A DNA stretch of 64,000 nucleotides, taken from NCBI RefSeq assembly GCF_040932005.1, contig NZ_CP162414.1, forward strand, positions 3,003,501 to 3,067,500, read 5' to 3'. The position numbers and the translations under genes are program-made. The stretch is from Aestuariibius sp. HNIBRBA575 (lineage in GTDB: Bacteria; Pseudomonadota; Alphaproteobacteria; Rhodobacterales; Rhodobacteraceae). Every line of letters starts with the position of its first letter. Positions within the stretch are counted from its first letter, which is position 1. Below the pieces are notes generated by a model. The model searched no databases. It saw only the letters and a list, made by a program, of their open reading frames with translations, and had not been told where the DNA came from. Shown here piece after piece: positions 43,233 to 52,446 of this stretch.

Positions 43233-44834
43233 TTATTCGGCGGGAACGGCAGCAGCAGCAGACGCGCTAGGTACGCGTTTGCTAAAGGCTGTCATCCACA
43301 GGTTATAACACATGATCAATGCACCAGCGAGGAACAGAACACCGCCCAAGCCACGCACAACATACATCGGGAACTTCGCAGCAACGGTGTCAGCGAACGA
43401 ATTCACAAGGAACCCTTGCGCATCAACTTCGCGCCACATCAGGCCTTCCATGATGCCGGTGACCCACATTGAGGCGGCATAAAGAATGATCCCGATTGTC
43501 GCCAACCAGAAATGCCAGCTGACCAAAGACAGGGAATACAGGCGGTCTTTGTTCCACAGGCGTGGTGTCAGGAAGTAGAGCGCCGAGAAGGTGATCATCC
43601 CGTTCCAGCCCAAAGCACCAGAATGCACGTGGCCAATGGTCCAGTCAGTATAATGCGACAAGGAATTGACCGCACGGATCGACATCATCGGGCCCTCAAA
43701 TGTGGACATGCCGTAAAAGCCGATGGAAATCACCATCATCCGGATGATCGGATCGGTGCGGATTTTATCCCACGCGCCTGACAACGTCATCAGACCGTTG
43801 ATCATCCCACCCCATGACGGCATCCACAGCACGATCGAGAACACCATGCCAAGGGTCGATGCCCAATCCGGCAACGCAGTGTAGTGCAGATGGTGTGGAC
43901 CGGCCCAGATATACAGGAAAATCAGCGCCCAGAAGTGGATGATCGACAGTTTGTAGCTGAACACAGGACGTTCGGCCTGTTTTGGCACAAAGTAGTACAT
44001 CATGCCCAAGAAGCCCGCCGTCAGGAAGAAGCCAACCGCATTGTGGCCATACCACCACTGGGTCATCGCATCCTGCACACCCGAAAACAGCTGAACAGAT
44101 TTTGAGCCAAAGACGCTAACCGGGATCGACAGGTTGTTGATCAGGTGCAGCATCGCCACGGTGACGATGAACGACAAGAAGAACCAGTTGGCCACATAGA
44201 TGTGGGGCTCTTTGCGTTTCATGATCGTGCCTAGGTAAATCGCCAGATAGGCCACCCAGACGATGGTCAGCCAGATATCGACATACCATTCAGGTTCGGC
44301 ATATTCTTTGGATTGGGTTGCACCCATCAGATAGCCGGTTGCGGCCAAAACGATGAACAGGTTGTAACCCCAGAAAACGAACCACGCCAGATTGCCACCC
44401 CACAGCCGTGTCGCGCTGGTGCGCTGCACGATGTAGAACGAAGTTGCGATCAAGGCGTTGCCACCAAACGCAAAAATCACCGCCGAAGTGTGCAAGGGAC
44501 GTAACCGCCCAAAGTTACCGTAGCCTTGCAAGAAATCAAAGTTTAGCGCCGGAAAGGCCAGCTGAAACGCGATAAACGTCCCGACCAGAAATCCTGCCAA
44601 ACCCCAAAAGGCGGTTGCGATGACACCATATCGGACGACACCGTCCATATATGCATCCGTACGAGGCGCCGGAGCGTCCCCTGTTTTGCGCACCGTCCAG
44701 ATAAATAATCCAGCGGCGACGGCCATAACGATCAGAGCGTGGACCTGATAAGCCAGGTCGCGGGCCCAGTTCGCAGCAAGCGCAGCGAAAAGGGTGATAA
44801 CCCCCAGCGCCACAATCTTGATCCAATCCCACAT
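43233..44834 (-). CDS. ccoN: cbb3-type cytochrome c oxidase subunit I
   Basis: 533 residues, about 12 to 14 helices. Heme and copper ligands are visible: [35 protein letters not shown] and the final double-His segment [12 protein letters not shown]. It reduces oxygen at very low concentration and pumps protons. A perfect FNR box centred 95 bases upstream explains induction under microoxic conditions. Confidence 0.97.
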   Translation of the reverse strand: MWDWIKIVALGVITLFAALAANWARDLAYQVHALIVMAVAAGLFIWTVRKTGDAPAPRTDAYMDGVVRYGVIATAFWGLAGFLVGTFIAFQLAFPALNFDFLQGYGNFGRLRPLHTSAVIFAFGGNALIATSFYIVQRTSATRLWGGNLAWFVFWGYNLFIVLAATGYLMGATQSKEYAEPEWYVDIWLTIVWVAYLAIYLGTIMKRKEPHIYVANWFFLSFIVTVAMLHLINNLSIPVSVFGSKSVQLFSGVQDAMTQWWYGHNAVGFFLTAGFLGMMYYFVPKQAERPVFSYKLSIIHFWALIFLYIWAGPHHLHYTALPDWASTLGMVFSIVLWMPSWGGMINGLMTLSGAWDKIRTDPIIRMMVISIGFYGMSTFEGPMMSIRAVNSLSHYTDWTIGHVHSGALGWNGMITFSALYFLTPRLWNKDRLYSLSLVSWHFWLATIGIILYAASMWVTGIMEGLMWREVDAQGFLVNSFADTVAAKFPMYVVRGLGGVLFLAGALIMCYNLWMTAFSKRVPSASAAAAVPAE

Positions 44835-44922
44835 GAGAAGCGTTCCCTTTTTTTGCCCACACGACGAGTCGCATGAAACTTTTGCTATGAGTTGGGTTTC
44901 TCACCCCCAAGCAAGCGCTACC

Positions 44923-44936
44923 TTGATCCAAATCAA
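44923..44936. promoter_or_regulatory. Perfect FNR/FnrL box between ccoN and usp
   Basis: TTGATCCAAATCAA is a full match to TTGAT-N4-ATCAA. Its centre is 95 to 96 bases from both start codons, so it could serve either direction. Confidence 0.88.
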
Positions 44937-44954
44937 GTAATTTGCGCGCGCAGG

Positions 44955-44968
44955 TTGATAGTCATCAT
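44955..44968. promoter_or_regulatory. Second FNR-like box near usp
   Basis: TTGATAGTCATCAT matches 9 of the 10 specified bases of the FNR site. Its centre is about 63 bases before the usp start, a better distance for usp activation than the perfect box. Confidence 0.6.
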
Positions 44969-45024
44969 ACAAAGCTGCGCCCCAGTCAGGGAGAATAGCG
45001 GTGTGTCAACCAAGGAGAACCGTT

Positions 45025-45864
45025 ATGGGGTACAAATCCGTTTCGATCATCGTCACAGACCAAGCCACGGATGCCGCGCCTTTGGCCTCTGCGCGGGCGG
45101 TGGCGGATCGCTGCGACGGCCATCTGGACGTGCATTGTCTGGGTGTGGACCCTGCCCGCTACGAACCATTGCCAGCCGGATCTGCGGCGATCATCATGGA
45201 AACTGGTGTTGCCGAGGCGCGCGCGCAGGCCGGTGAACTGGTCGATTGGGTCAATGCGATCATTCCTCAGGACATTCCCAATGTCGCAGTCGAAGGTGTG
45301 ATCATGCCGCATCTGGGACTTGATTCCGGTATCGGCCGGATTGCCCGCTATTCCGACCTGATTGTCTGTGCAAAACCTTATGGCAAAGGCGCGACCCCGT
45401 TGCAGGTTTCCGTCCTAGAGGCGGCCCTGTTTGGCACACGCGCCCCGGTTCTGGTCTGCAACAGCGATGCCGAAGCCCCCGTTAACCCGCGCCGCATCCT
45501 TTTGGCATGGGACGAAAGCGCCGAAGCCCTGTCCGCCATGCGCTATGCCATGCCCTTGATGCAGGCCGCCGATCGTGTGGATGTGGTGATGGTCGATCCC
45601 CCCAGCCATTCGCCAGAACGATCCGATCCCGGTGGCGCTGTGACGTTGATGCTGGCCCGCCACGGCGTGCGCGCCGAGGTATCAATCCTGTCACGCACCC
45701 TTCCGCGCGTGTCCGAATGCCTCAGCCGGTTTGCCAAGGAACATAACTGCGACATGATCGTGATGGGCGCCTACGGACATTCCCGCCTGCGCGAAGCCGT
45801 GCTGGGTGGACCTACGCGTGACATGCTGGAACAGTCGGAAATCCCGCTGTTTATGGCGCATTGA
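45025..45864 (+). CDS. Universal stress protein (UspA family, two-domain length)
   Basis: 279 residues from the ATG after AAGGAGAACCGTT. The C-terminal half begins RRILLAWDESAEALSAMRYAMPLM and carries the nucleotide motif G-A-Y-G-H-S-R-L then G-G-P-T-R, an ATP-binding Usp signature. The N-terminal half is a divergent Usp-like fold. A usp gene beside cco/fnrL is also found in Rhodobacter relatives. FNR boxes upstream suggest low-oxygen induction. Confidence 0.88.
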   Translation: MGYKSVSIIVTDQATDAAPLASARAVADRCDGHLDVHCLGVDPARYEPLPAGSAAIIMETGVAEARAQAGELVDWVNAIIPQDIPNVAVEGVIMPHLGLDSGIGRIARYSDLIVCAKPYGKGATPLQVSVLEAALFGTRAPVLVCNSDAEAPVNPRRILLAWDESAEALSAMRYAMPLMQAADRVDVVMVDPPSHSPERSDPGGAVTLMLARHGVRAEVSILSRTLPRVSECLSRFAKEHNCDMIVMGAYGHSRLREAVLGGPTRDMLEQSEIPLFMAH

Positions 45865-45921
45865 TGACGGATCTCTCGGGGAATGGGGCCGCATTTTTTG
45901 CACCCCAGAGGAGAGAGGACG

Positions 45922-45948
45922 CGGCGGCTTCAGGCGATGAAGCCGCCG
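45922..45948. terminator. Stem-loop at the convergent ends of usp and fnrL
   Basis: CGGCGGCTTC and GAAGCCGCCG arms (10 pairs) enclose AGGCGAT, which contains the fnrL stop codon region. No T run is adjacent; it is probably a shared, weak terminator. Confidence 0.55.
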
Positions 45949-46667
45949 TCTACGTCATCTCCGGTTTCCAGAACCAGTTTATGCATATCCGGCACCTGAA
46001 TGCGGCGTTTGCCTTCGAGAACGATAATGCCATCGCGTTTCAGCGCCGAAATCTGACGGCTGACCGTTTCCAGCGTCAGGCCCAGATAATCCGCCATCGC
46101 TTCGCGGGTCAGGGGCAGTTCAACCAGAACGGGTCCGGTTTGTGCCATCAGGCCCAGCGTGCTTTCGCGGCGGGCAATGATCGCCAACAGGCTCGCGATT
46201 TTTTCACGCGCGGTTTTGCGGCCCAGAATCAACATCCATTCGCGCGCTGCATCCAGTTCGTCCAGCGTCATGTCCAACAGACGTTCCGACAGGTGCGGCG
46301 TGTCGATCATCATGGTTTCAAACGGTTTGCGACGGAAACAGCACAACGTCACATCGGACACAGCCGTCACATCATAGGGCGACTGCGCGCGGCCCGGACG
46401 GCCAATAAAATCAGACGACAACAGCAACCCGACCATTTGGGTGCGTCCGTCTTCCATGGTTTGGCTCAGCGTTGCAGCGCCCCGCACCACAGACGCAACA
46501 AAGCTCATATCATCGCCCGCCCAGCAGATCGCCTGACCTGCTTCGTAGTTGCGATAATACTTGATCTCTTCCAATTTCTGCAATTCGTCAGCTTCGCAAC
46601 GTGCACAGACGGCACGGTGTCGAATGGGACATTCGCTACATTGGATATCAGCAAGGGCTTTGCTCAT
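45930..46667 (-). CDS. fnrL: FNR-type oxygen-sensing regulator FnrL
   Basis: 245 residues from the ATG at 46667. Cysteines C10, C13, C21 and C24 plus C109/C110 can hold a 4Fe-4S cluster. The recognition helix LTLETVSRQISALK has E200, S203 and R204, the residues that read TTGAT half-sites. It activates microaerobic genes when oxygen is low. The cco boxes in this window fit its specificity; I see no such box in its own short upstream gap. Confidence 0.95.
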   Translation of the reverse strand: MSKALADIQCSECPIRHRAVCARCEADELQKLEEIKYYRNYEAGQAICWAGDDMSFVASVVRGAATLSQTMEDGRTQMVGLLLSSDFIGRPGRAQSPYDVTAVSDVTLCCFRRKPFETMMIDTPHLSERLLDMTLDELDAAREWMLILGRKTAREKIASLLAIIARRESTLGLMAQTGPVLVELPLTREAMADYLGLTLETVSRQISALKRDGIIVLEGKRRIQVPDMHKLVLETGDDVDGGFIA

Positions 46668-46734
46668 GAGGGACGGTACTCCGGTTCCCAAAAACTAATG
46701 CCCCTTAATAACCCGAAACACCTAAGGATGTACA

Positions 46735-48090
46735 ATGGCTTCGCTTGAAAGTTTACGTAAGCTGGGACTGTTTGACGCGCGGGTCCCCCGCTACACAAGC
46801 TATCCACCTGCCAATCATTTTTCCGGAGGTGTTGATAACAGCACCGTCGCTGGCTGGATGCAGGCCATTCCCACGGGCAGCCGTGTGTCGCTATATTTGC
46901 ACATTCCGTATTGCCGCCGGCTGTGTTGGTTCTGTGCCTGCCGCACCCAAGGCACCAGCACAGACAGGCCATTGGTCCCGTATCTGGATATGTTGATTGC
47001 CGAAATGGAACTGGTCAAAGCCCAACTGCCACAGGACGTTGTGATTTCCCAAATCCATCTGGGTGGCGGTACGCCGACCCTGCTGAACCCTGATATGATC
47101 GCCAAGCTGGGCGCGGAACTGGCCACGTTTCGACCTTGGGCAGATGACATCACATTTTCCGTGGAAATTGACCCGACAGAGGTCGACCAAGCCCGCATTG
47201 ATGCGCTCAAAGCGATTGGCATGACCCGCGCCAGCATCGGCGTGCAGGACTTTGATCCGGTGGTGCAGGAATGTATCGGTCGTATCCAAAGCTATGAACA
47301 GACCCGCGATGTCGTGGATATGTTACGCGCTGCTGGGGTGCGCAGCCTGAACATGGATATCCTCTATGGGTTGCCACATCAGACCCGCGCCCGCATGACG
47401 GATTCTGTACAGAAAATCCTGTCGCTTGGGCCGGACCGCGTGGCGCTTTATGGCTATGCGCATGTGCCGTGGATGGCCAAACGGCAGGTCATGATCCCCG
47501 CCGATGCCCTGCCCGACAGCGAAGCGCGGCTAGAGCTGTTTGAAATCGCCCGTCGGTTGTTTGTCTGGGATGGCTACCGTGAAATTGGCATCGACCATTA
47601 TGCGCGCGAAGGCGACACCATGGCCGATGCGGATCGCACCCACGCGCTGCGCCGCAATTTCCAAGGCTACACGGATGACACATCCGAAGTGCTGATCGGC
47701 ATGGGGGCGTCGGCGATTTCGCGCTACCCGCAGGGCTTTGCGCAGAACCATTCCACATCGTCAAAATACGGCAGCGCCATCCAGACCGGGCAATTGGCCA
47801 CAATCCGGGGCCACAACATGTCCGCCGATGACAGTTTGCGATCGGCGATGATTGAAATGATCATGTGCCGATTTGAACTGGATTACGGTGAACTCAGCCG
47901 CAGGTTTGACGTGAAGACCACAGACATAAAAGCCATGTGTGACGCCCTGTTGAAACGGTTTGAACCCTGCATTGACGTCCATGCGAACGGGTTCAAAATC
48001 ACCCAATCCGCGCGTCTGATTGCCCGGATGGTGGCGCGGGAACTGGATGCTTATGCCATGCCAGAAGGCCGCCATTCCCGCGCGATGTAA
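46735..48090 (+). CDS. hemN: Oxygen-independent coproporphyrinogen III dehydrogenase
   Basis: 451 residues. Radical SAM motif CRRLCWFC (CxxxCxxC) in HIPYCRRLCWFCACRT, then GGGTPTLL, EIDPTEVD and a C-terminal HemN domain. It converts coproporphyrinogen III to protoporphyrinogen IX without oxygen, feeding heme to cbb3 oxidase. Called hemZ in Rhodobacter, where it is also next to fnrL. Ribosome site AAGGATGTACA. Confidence 0.95.
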   Translation: MASLESLRKLGLFDARVPRYTSYPPANHFSGGVDNSTVAGWMQAIPTGSRVSLYLHIPYCRRLCWFCACRTQGTSTDRPLVPYLDMLIAEMELVKAQLPQDVVISQIHLGGGTPTLLNPDMIAKLGAELATFRPWADDITFSVEIDPTEVDQARIDALKAIGMTRASIGVQDFDPVVQECIGRIQSYEQTRDVVDMLRAAGVRSLNMDILYGLPHQTRARMTDSVQKILSLGPDRVALYGYAHVPWMAKRQVMIPADALPDSEARLELFEIARRLFVWDGYREIGIDHYAREGDTMADADRTHALRRNFQGYTDDTSEVLIGMGASAISRYPQGFAQNHSTSSKYGSAIQTGQLATIRGHNMSADDSLRSAMIEMIMCRFELDYGELSRRFDVKTTDIKAMCDALLKRFEPCIDVHANGFKITQSARLIARMVARELDAYAMPEGRHSRAM

Positions 48091-48119
48091 CCAAAGATGC
48101 GACTTTGAACCAACAAAAG

Positions 48120-48149
48120 ACCCGCTGCGGAATGTTTACGCGGGGTTTT
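48120..48149 (+). terminator. Weak terminator after hemN
   Basis: CCCGC and GCGGG arms separated by a 14-base loop and followed by GTTTTA. The stem is short; confidence is limited. Confidence 0.45.
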
Positions 48150-48186
48150 AGGCAGGTTATCTGATCTGAAACCCAAGGAGGCACGC

Positions 48187-49695
48187 ATGGCAAACCCGTT
48201 ATATGAGGCGCTTTTTGCACCGCATTTGAATGCAGAATCCGTGTTTTTGCACCTGCCGGACGGGACCGATGTGACCCATGGCGCGTTTTTGCGCCGCGCC
48301 GCGCAATTTGCCCATAGTTTCTGTGTCTTGGGGTTGCGCCCCGGCGACCGGGTGGCCGTACAGATCGACAAAAGCCCGGATGCTTTGGCGGTCTATGCCG
48401 CCTGTGTGCAAACGGGATTGGTGTTTTTACCGCTCAACACCGCTTATACCGCCGCTGAACTGGATTATTTCATCAGCAATTCTGGTGCCGGACTGGTGTT
48501 GTCTGGGTCCGCCAAGGCTGGCGATGTCGGTGCGGTGGCCAATACCCACAAAGCCAAACATCTCACCTTGGACGCCGATGGCACCGGTGGTCTGGCCGCG
48601 CTGGCCGACATGCAGCCCGGCACGTTTGTCCCGGTTGATCGTGACGCCGATGATCTGGCCGCGATCCTTTATACATCCGGCACAACAGGCCGGTCCAAAG
48701 GCGCGATGCTGAGTCAGCGCAACCTGCTGAGCAACGCCGAGGTCCTAAAGGATGCGTGGCAGTTTACCGACCAAGACGTGTTGCTGCATGGTTTGCCCAT
48801 CTATCACACACATGGGTTGTTCGTGGGCACCAACATCACCCTGTTGGCGGGCGGATCGATGATTTTCCTGCCCGGTTTCGATCTGGATACATTGATCCGG
48901 TTTATGCCCCGCGCCACCGCGCTGATGGGCGTGCCGACCTATTACACACGTCTGCTAGGCGACAATCGGTTTGATGCAAAACTGGCACAGAACATGCGGT
49001 TATTCGTGTCCGGGTCCGCGCCTTTGCTGGCCGAAACCCACCAAGCGTTCGAAACCCGTACCGGTCATCGCATATTGGAACGCTACGGGATGACCGAAAC
49101 CAACATGAGCACCTCCAACCCCTATTCAGGGGACCGCCGCCCCGGCACCGTTGGCCGCATGTTGCCCGGTGTGGATGGCAAAGTCTGTGATCCTGAGGGC
49201 CGCGAATTGCCACGTGGCGAAATCGGCATCCTTGAGGTGCGCGGCGACAATGTTTTCAAAGGCTATTGGCAGATGCCTGAAAAAACCGCCGCAGAGCTGC
49301 GCGATGATGGGTTTTTCATCACCGGCGATTTGGCTGTGATGGGCGAGGATGATTATGTCACCATCGTTGGGCGCGGCAAGGATCTGATCATCTGCGGCGG
49401 GCTGAACGTCTATCCCAAAGAGGTCGAAGAAGCGCTGGACGCTCTGCCCGGCATCATCGAAAGCGCAGTGATCGGCGTGCCACATCCGGATATGGGCGAA
49501 GGCATCATCGCGGTCCTCGCGGCGCCTTCGGATCTGAATTTGGATGATGTGGCTGGTAAATTGGCGCAAAACTTGGCCCGGTTCAAACAGCCCCGCCATT
49601 ACGTGATCGTCGATGCCCTGCCCCGCAACACCATGGGCAAGGTGCAAAAGGCTGCGCTGCGCACTGAATTTGCCACTTGGTTCACCAGCAAGTGA
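48187..49695 (+). CDS. matB: Malonyl-CoA synthetase (MatB-type acyl-CoA ligase)
   Basis: 502 residues of the adenylating enzyme family. P-loop YTSGTTGRSKGAM, then ERYGMTETNMSTSNPYSGDRRPG, a variant characteristic of MatB, and GRGKDLIICGGLNVYPKEVE, with the catalytic lysine in RNTMGKVQK. MatB makes malonyl-CoA from malonate, CoA and ATP. No malonate decarboxylase or transporter lies nearby. AAGGAGGCACGC precedes the start. Confidence 0.87.
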   Translation: MANPLYEALFAPHLNAESVFLHLPDGTDVTHGAFLRRAAQFAHSFCVLGLRPGDRVAVQIDKSPDALAVYAACVQTGLVFLPLNTAYTAAELDYFISNSGAGLVLSGSAKAGDVGAVANTHKAKHLTLDADGTGGLAALADMQPGTFVPVDRDADDLAAILYTSGTTGRSKGAMLSQRNLLSNAEVLKDAWQFTDQDVLLHGLPIYHTHGLFVGTNITLLAGGSMIFLPGFDLDTLIRFMPRATALMGVPTYYTRLLGDNRFDAKLAQNMRLFVSGSAPLLAETHQAFETRTGHRILERYGMTETNMSTSNPYSGDRRPGTVGRMLPGVDGKVCDPEGRELPRGEIGILEVRGDNVFKGYWQMPEKTAAELRDDGFFITGDLAVMGEDDYVTIVGRGKDLIICGGLNVYPKEVEEALDALPGIIESAVIGVPHPDMGEGIIAVLAAPSDLNLDDVAGKLAQNLARFKQPRHYVIVDALPRNTMGKVQKAALRTEFATWFTSK

Positions 49696-49712
49696 TTCGC
49701 CCACTTCCGTCG

Positions 49713-49745
49713 ATGTGACGAAAATTGCCGTATATTTCGTCACAT
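49713..49745. repeat. Long inverted repeat upstream of asd
   Basis: ATGTGACGAAA and TTTCGTCACAT are perfect 11-base arms, 11 bases apart. Two more TGACG elements follow (about 49754-49758 and 49767-49773). It lies 18 bases after the matB stop and may be a matB 3' hairpin or a regulator site for asd. Confidence 0.6.
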
Positions 49746-49891
49746 TAACGACAGTGACGCACAATTTGACGAAACACTTTCGATTTTTCTGCATCACAGC
49801 ATCATGAAAAGTGGGATCCGCCCCCTGCCACCCATTTAACTTGATCGCAAACAGGGTTATGTCGCCTTCTGCCATTCAAAGGAGTAGATCC

Positions 49892-50914
49892 ATGGGCTAT
49901 AAAATCGCCATCGTGGGCGCCACAGGGAATGTGGGCCACGAAATGCTAAATATCTTGGCCGAGCGCCAGTTTCCAGTTGATGAACTTGCCGCTTTGGCAA
50001 GCCGGAAATCATTGGGAACCGAGGTTAGCTTTGGCGACACCACCCTGAAAACCCAGGATCTGGACACGTTCGATTTTACCGGTTGGGATATCGCGCTGTT
50101 TGCCGTGGGTTCTGATGCGACAAAAATCTACGCACCCAAAGCAGCGGCTGCGGGCTGTGTGGTGATCGATAACTCGTCGCTTTATCGCTATGATCCCGAC
50201 ATTCCGCTGATCGTCCCTGAGGTAAACCCAGAGGCCATCCACGATTACGCCAACAAAAACATCATCGCGAACCCGAATTGTTCGACCGCACAGATGGTGG
50301 TGGCCCTAAAGCCGTTACATGATCGCGCGAAAATCAAACGCGTTGTTGTGTCCACCTATCAATCCGTGTCCGGTGCGGGCAAAAACGGTATCGATGAGCT
50401 GTGGGATCAGACCAAGTCGATCTACAACCCAACCGATAACAAACCGCCCCAGCAATTCACCAAGCAGATCGCGTTCAACGTGATCCCGCATATCGACGTA
50501 TTCATGGAAGACGGCACCACCAAAGAAGAGTGGAAAATGATCGCCGAAACCAAGAAAATCGTCGATACATCGATCAAAGTGACCGCGACCTGTGTGCGCG
50601 TGCCGGTCTTTGTCGGTCATTCAGAATCGATCAATATCGAATTCGAAGATTTCCTTGACGAAGACGAAGCCCGCGACATCCTGCGCGAAGCACCGGGCAT
50701 CATGGTTGTCGATAAACGCGAAGATGGCGGCTATACGACCCCGATCGAATGTGTCGGTGATTTTGCCACCTTTATCAGCCGCATCCGTCAGGATTCGACC
50801 GTTGAAAATGGCCTGAACCTATGGTGCGTGTCGGACAATCTGCGCAAAGGGGCTGCCTTGAATGCGGTGCAAATCGCAGAACTCCTTGGTCGCGAAGTTT
50901 TGCGCAAGGGGTAA
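49892..50914 (+). CDS. asd: Aspartate-semialdehyde dehydrogenase
   Basis: 340 residues from the ATG after AAAGGAGTAGATCC. NADP motif GATGNVG, catalytic cysteine in NPNCST, and SVSGAGKNGIDELW, then VGHSESINIEF. It reduces aspartyl phosphate to the semialdehyde for Lys, Thr, Met and cell wall synthesis. The upstream in-frame ATG at 49811 is rejected for lack of similarity and ribosome site. Confidence 0.97.
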   Translation: MGYKIAIVGATGNVGHEMLNILAERQFPVDELAALASRKSLGTEVSFGDTTLKTQDLDTFDFTGWDIALFAVGSDATKIYAPKAAAAGCVVIDNSSLYRYDPDIPLIVPEVNPEAIHDYANKNIIANPNCSTAQMVVALKPLHDRAKIKRVVVSTYQSVSGAGKNGIDELWDQTKSIYNPTDNKPPQQFTKQIAFNVIPHIDVFMEDGTTKEEWKMIAETKKIVDTSIKVTATCVRVPVFVGHSESINIEFEDFLDEDEARDILREAPGIMVVDKREDGGYTTPIECVGDFATFISRIRQDSTVENGLNLWCVSDNLRKGAALNAVQIAELLGREVLRKG

Positions 50915-50931
50915 AAGGTCCTTAACCTCTA

Positions 50932-50969
50932 GGCATTATCCCGTTCTCATAAGAGAGCGGGAGAATGCC
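50932..50969 (+). promoter_or_regulatory. Stem-loop covering the ribosome site and start codon of the 69-residue gene
   Basis: The 5' arm (50932-50948) pairs with the 3' arm (50953-50969) over 17 positions with one A-G mismatch and one G-U pair, around an ATAA loop. The 3' arm contains both the GGGAG ribosome site and the ATG at 50965. It could block translation until opened. Confidence 0.6.
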
Positions 50970-51174
50970 ATTGAAAGACTTTCAGTTTAACTGCCCGGAT
51001 TACCTCGCACAGCGATTCTGGCTCATGTGCACAGAAAACGGTGAAACGCCCGGCACGGTGCTACGCGAATTCATGGTGCGGGAAATTTCCAAAGCAGATC
51101 CCGCGTTTGAGTTGGATCTAAAAACGGAAACCGGAAGGGATGCCTGGGCCGTCATTAAGGGGAATCCTAAATAG
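50965..51174 (+). CDS. Small protein, possible ribbon-helix-helix fold
   Basis: 69 residues. DFQFNCPDYLAQRFWLMCTENGETPGTVLREFMVREI has a strand-helix-helix pattern as in CopG/Arc proteins. The tail (DPAFELDLKTETGRDAWAVIKG) is unassigned. Its start is inside a hairpin, after asd. I recognise no specific family. Confidence 0.6.
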   Translation: MPLKDFQFNCPDYLAQRFWLMCTENGETPGTVLREFMVREISKADPAFELDLKTETGRDAWAVIKGNPK

Positions 51175-51192
51175 ACGACCCAACCCAACAAA

Positions 51193-51840
51193 TTAGACTG
51201 GAACGAACTTGTTTCGTTCTGGGTCGTAATATTCCAGATCACCTTCGCCGATGTCGTTCCATGCACCATGCAGAGTGAGTCGATCATCGGCCACACGTTC
51301 CGCGACATCGGGGAATGTCATTAGGTTTTCCAAAGACACCAAAACCGCCTCACGTTCGAGCGCGGATTTGCGCATGGTATCATCCCCTTCTGGCAGGCGA
51401 TCATATCCGGGGCGCAGAATGTCCATCCAACGCCCGACAAAGCTCTCTTTCTCTTCCAGTTCCGGCGCTTTGCCTTCGCACATGTTATAGCAGCCTTCGA
51501 CGCCGCCACAGCTGGAATGCCCCAGAACGATCAGATGCGAAACTTTGAGCGCCGTCACCGCATATTCGATGGCCGCTGACGTGCCGTGCGCCGCCCCGTC
51601 CGGCGAATAGGGTGGCACCAAATTCGCAATATTACGGTGAATAAAAATTTCGCCCTGATCCGCGCCAAAAATCGACGTTACATGAACACGGCTATCGCAA
51701 CACGAAATCACCATGGATCGTGGGCGCTGACCTTCGTTTGCTAACCGTCTGAACCAATTGGCATTTTCCGCATGCGAGGTGGCTTTCCAACCGTGATACC
51801 GCTTTGCAAGATAGGCAGGCAATGGCCGCGCGTTTTTCAT
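51193..51840 (-). CDS. Beta-class carbonic anhydrase
   Basis: 215 residues from the ATG after GGAGAGAGAC. Zinc ligands and the Asp-Arg dyad are visible: ISCCDSRV, then GHSSCGGV. RNIANLVPPY and AAIEYAV are the other conserved blocks. Interconverts CO2 and bicarbonate in the cytoplasm. Convergent with the small gene at 50965-51174 and divergent from a hypothetical gene. Confidence 0.95.
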   Translation of the reverse strand: MKNARPLPAYLAKRYHGWKATSHAENANWFRRLANEGQRPRSMVISCCDSRVHVTSIFGADQGEIFIHRNIANLVPPYSPDGAAHGTSAAIEYAVTALKVSHLIVLGHSSCGGVEGCYNMCEGKAPELEEKESFVGRWMDILRPGYDRLPEGDDTMRKSALEREAVLVSLENLMTFPDVAERVADDRLTLHGAWNDIGEGDLEYYDPERNKFVPV

Positions 51841-51958
51841 GTCTCTCTCCGTTCGCTTCTCTTGGCCGTGGTTAATACCTTCAATTTTCAAGTTTTTCGA
51901 GCTATTTCGTCGCCCGGCCTTCATCACTTGAAAACCGTGTTTGCGATATGCCTAAGTC

Positions 51959-52378
51959 ATGGAAAAGGCAGCAATTCATATACTTGGTATTCACCCAAAT
52001 CTCGACGGATTGAGCGTCGTTCAACCCCGAGACAATTTGGCGTTTGATCCAGCCCCTTTGGCGCGTTTATTCGCGGATAAAGGGCCCCATCAGGCAGAGG
52101 AAATCATCTGCCGTGCAGTCGAAGATTTAGCGCGTAAATTGCAACGCGTAGAGGAGAACCACAGGGCCTGTACCTTTGCCAGGCTCGGGGAATCAGCGGC
52201 AGGAATGATCGCTGTAGCCGATCAAATTGGCCTCAGCGCCGTGTCACAGGTCGCCAAAGATGTGCGTGATTGCGCGCTGAGTGACGATGCAGTTGCGTTG
52301 GGATCCACCGTTGCGCGCCTGACACGTGTGACTGACCGGTCCCTGACGGAAATCTGGGACGTTTCGGTTATGCCCTAA
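51959..52378 (+). CDS. Conserved-looking hypothetical protein
   Basis: 139 residues. Predicted mainly helical; the stretch AEEIICRAVEDLARKLQRVEENHRACTFARLGESAAGMIAVADQIG resembles a helical bundle, with His68 in ENHRAC, and could be an HPt-like fold, but I see no firm family match. Divergent from carbonic anhydrase and 68 bases before leucyl aminopeptidase; the start has no clear ribosome site. Confidence 0.65.
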   Translation: MEKAAIHILGIHPNLDGLSVVQPRDNLAFDPAPLARLFADKGPHQAEEIICRAVEDLARKLQRVEENHRACTFARLGESAAGMIAVADQIGLSAVSQVAKDVRDCALSDDAVALGSTVARLTRVTDRSLTEIWDVSVMP

Positions 52379-52446
52379 GCATCGCTTTCCTCTTGCGGTC
52401 GCAATTGGGCGCAATAATGTGGAGAGACACATTATCGGATTGCACA

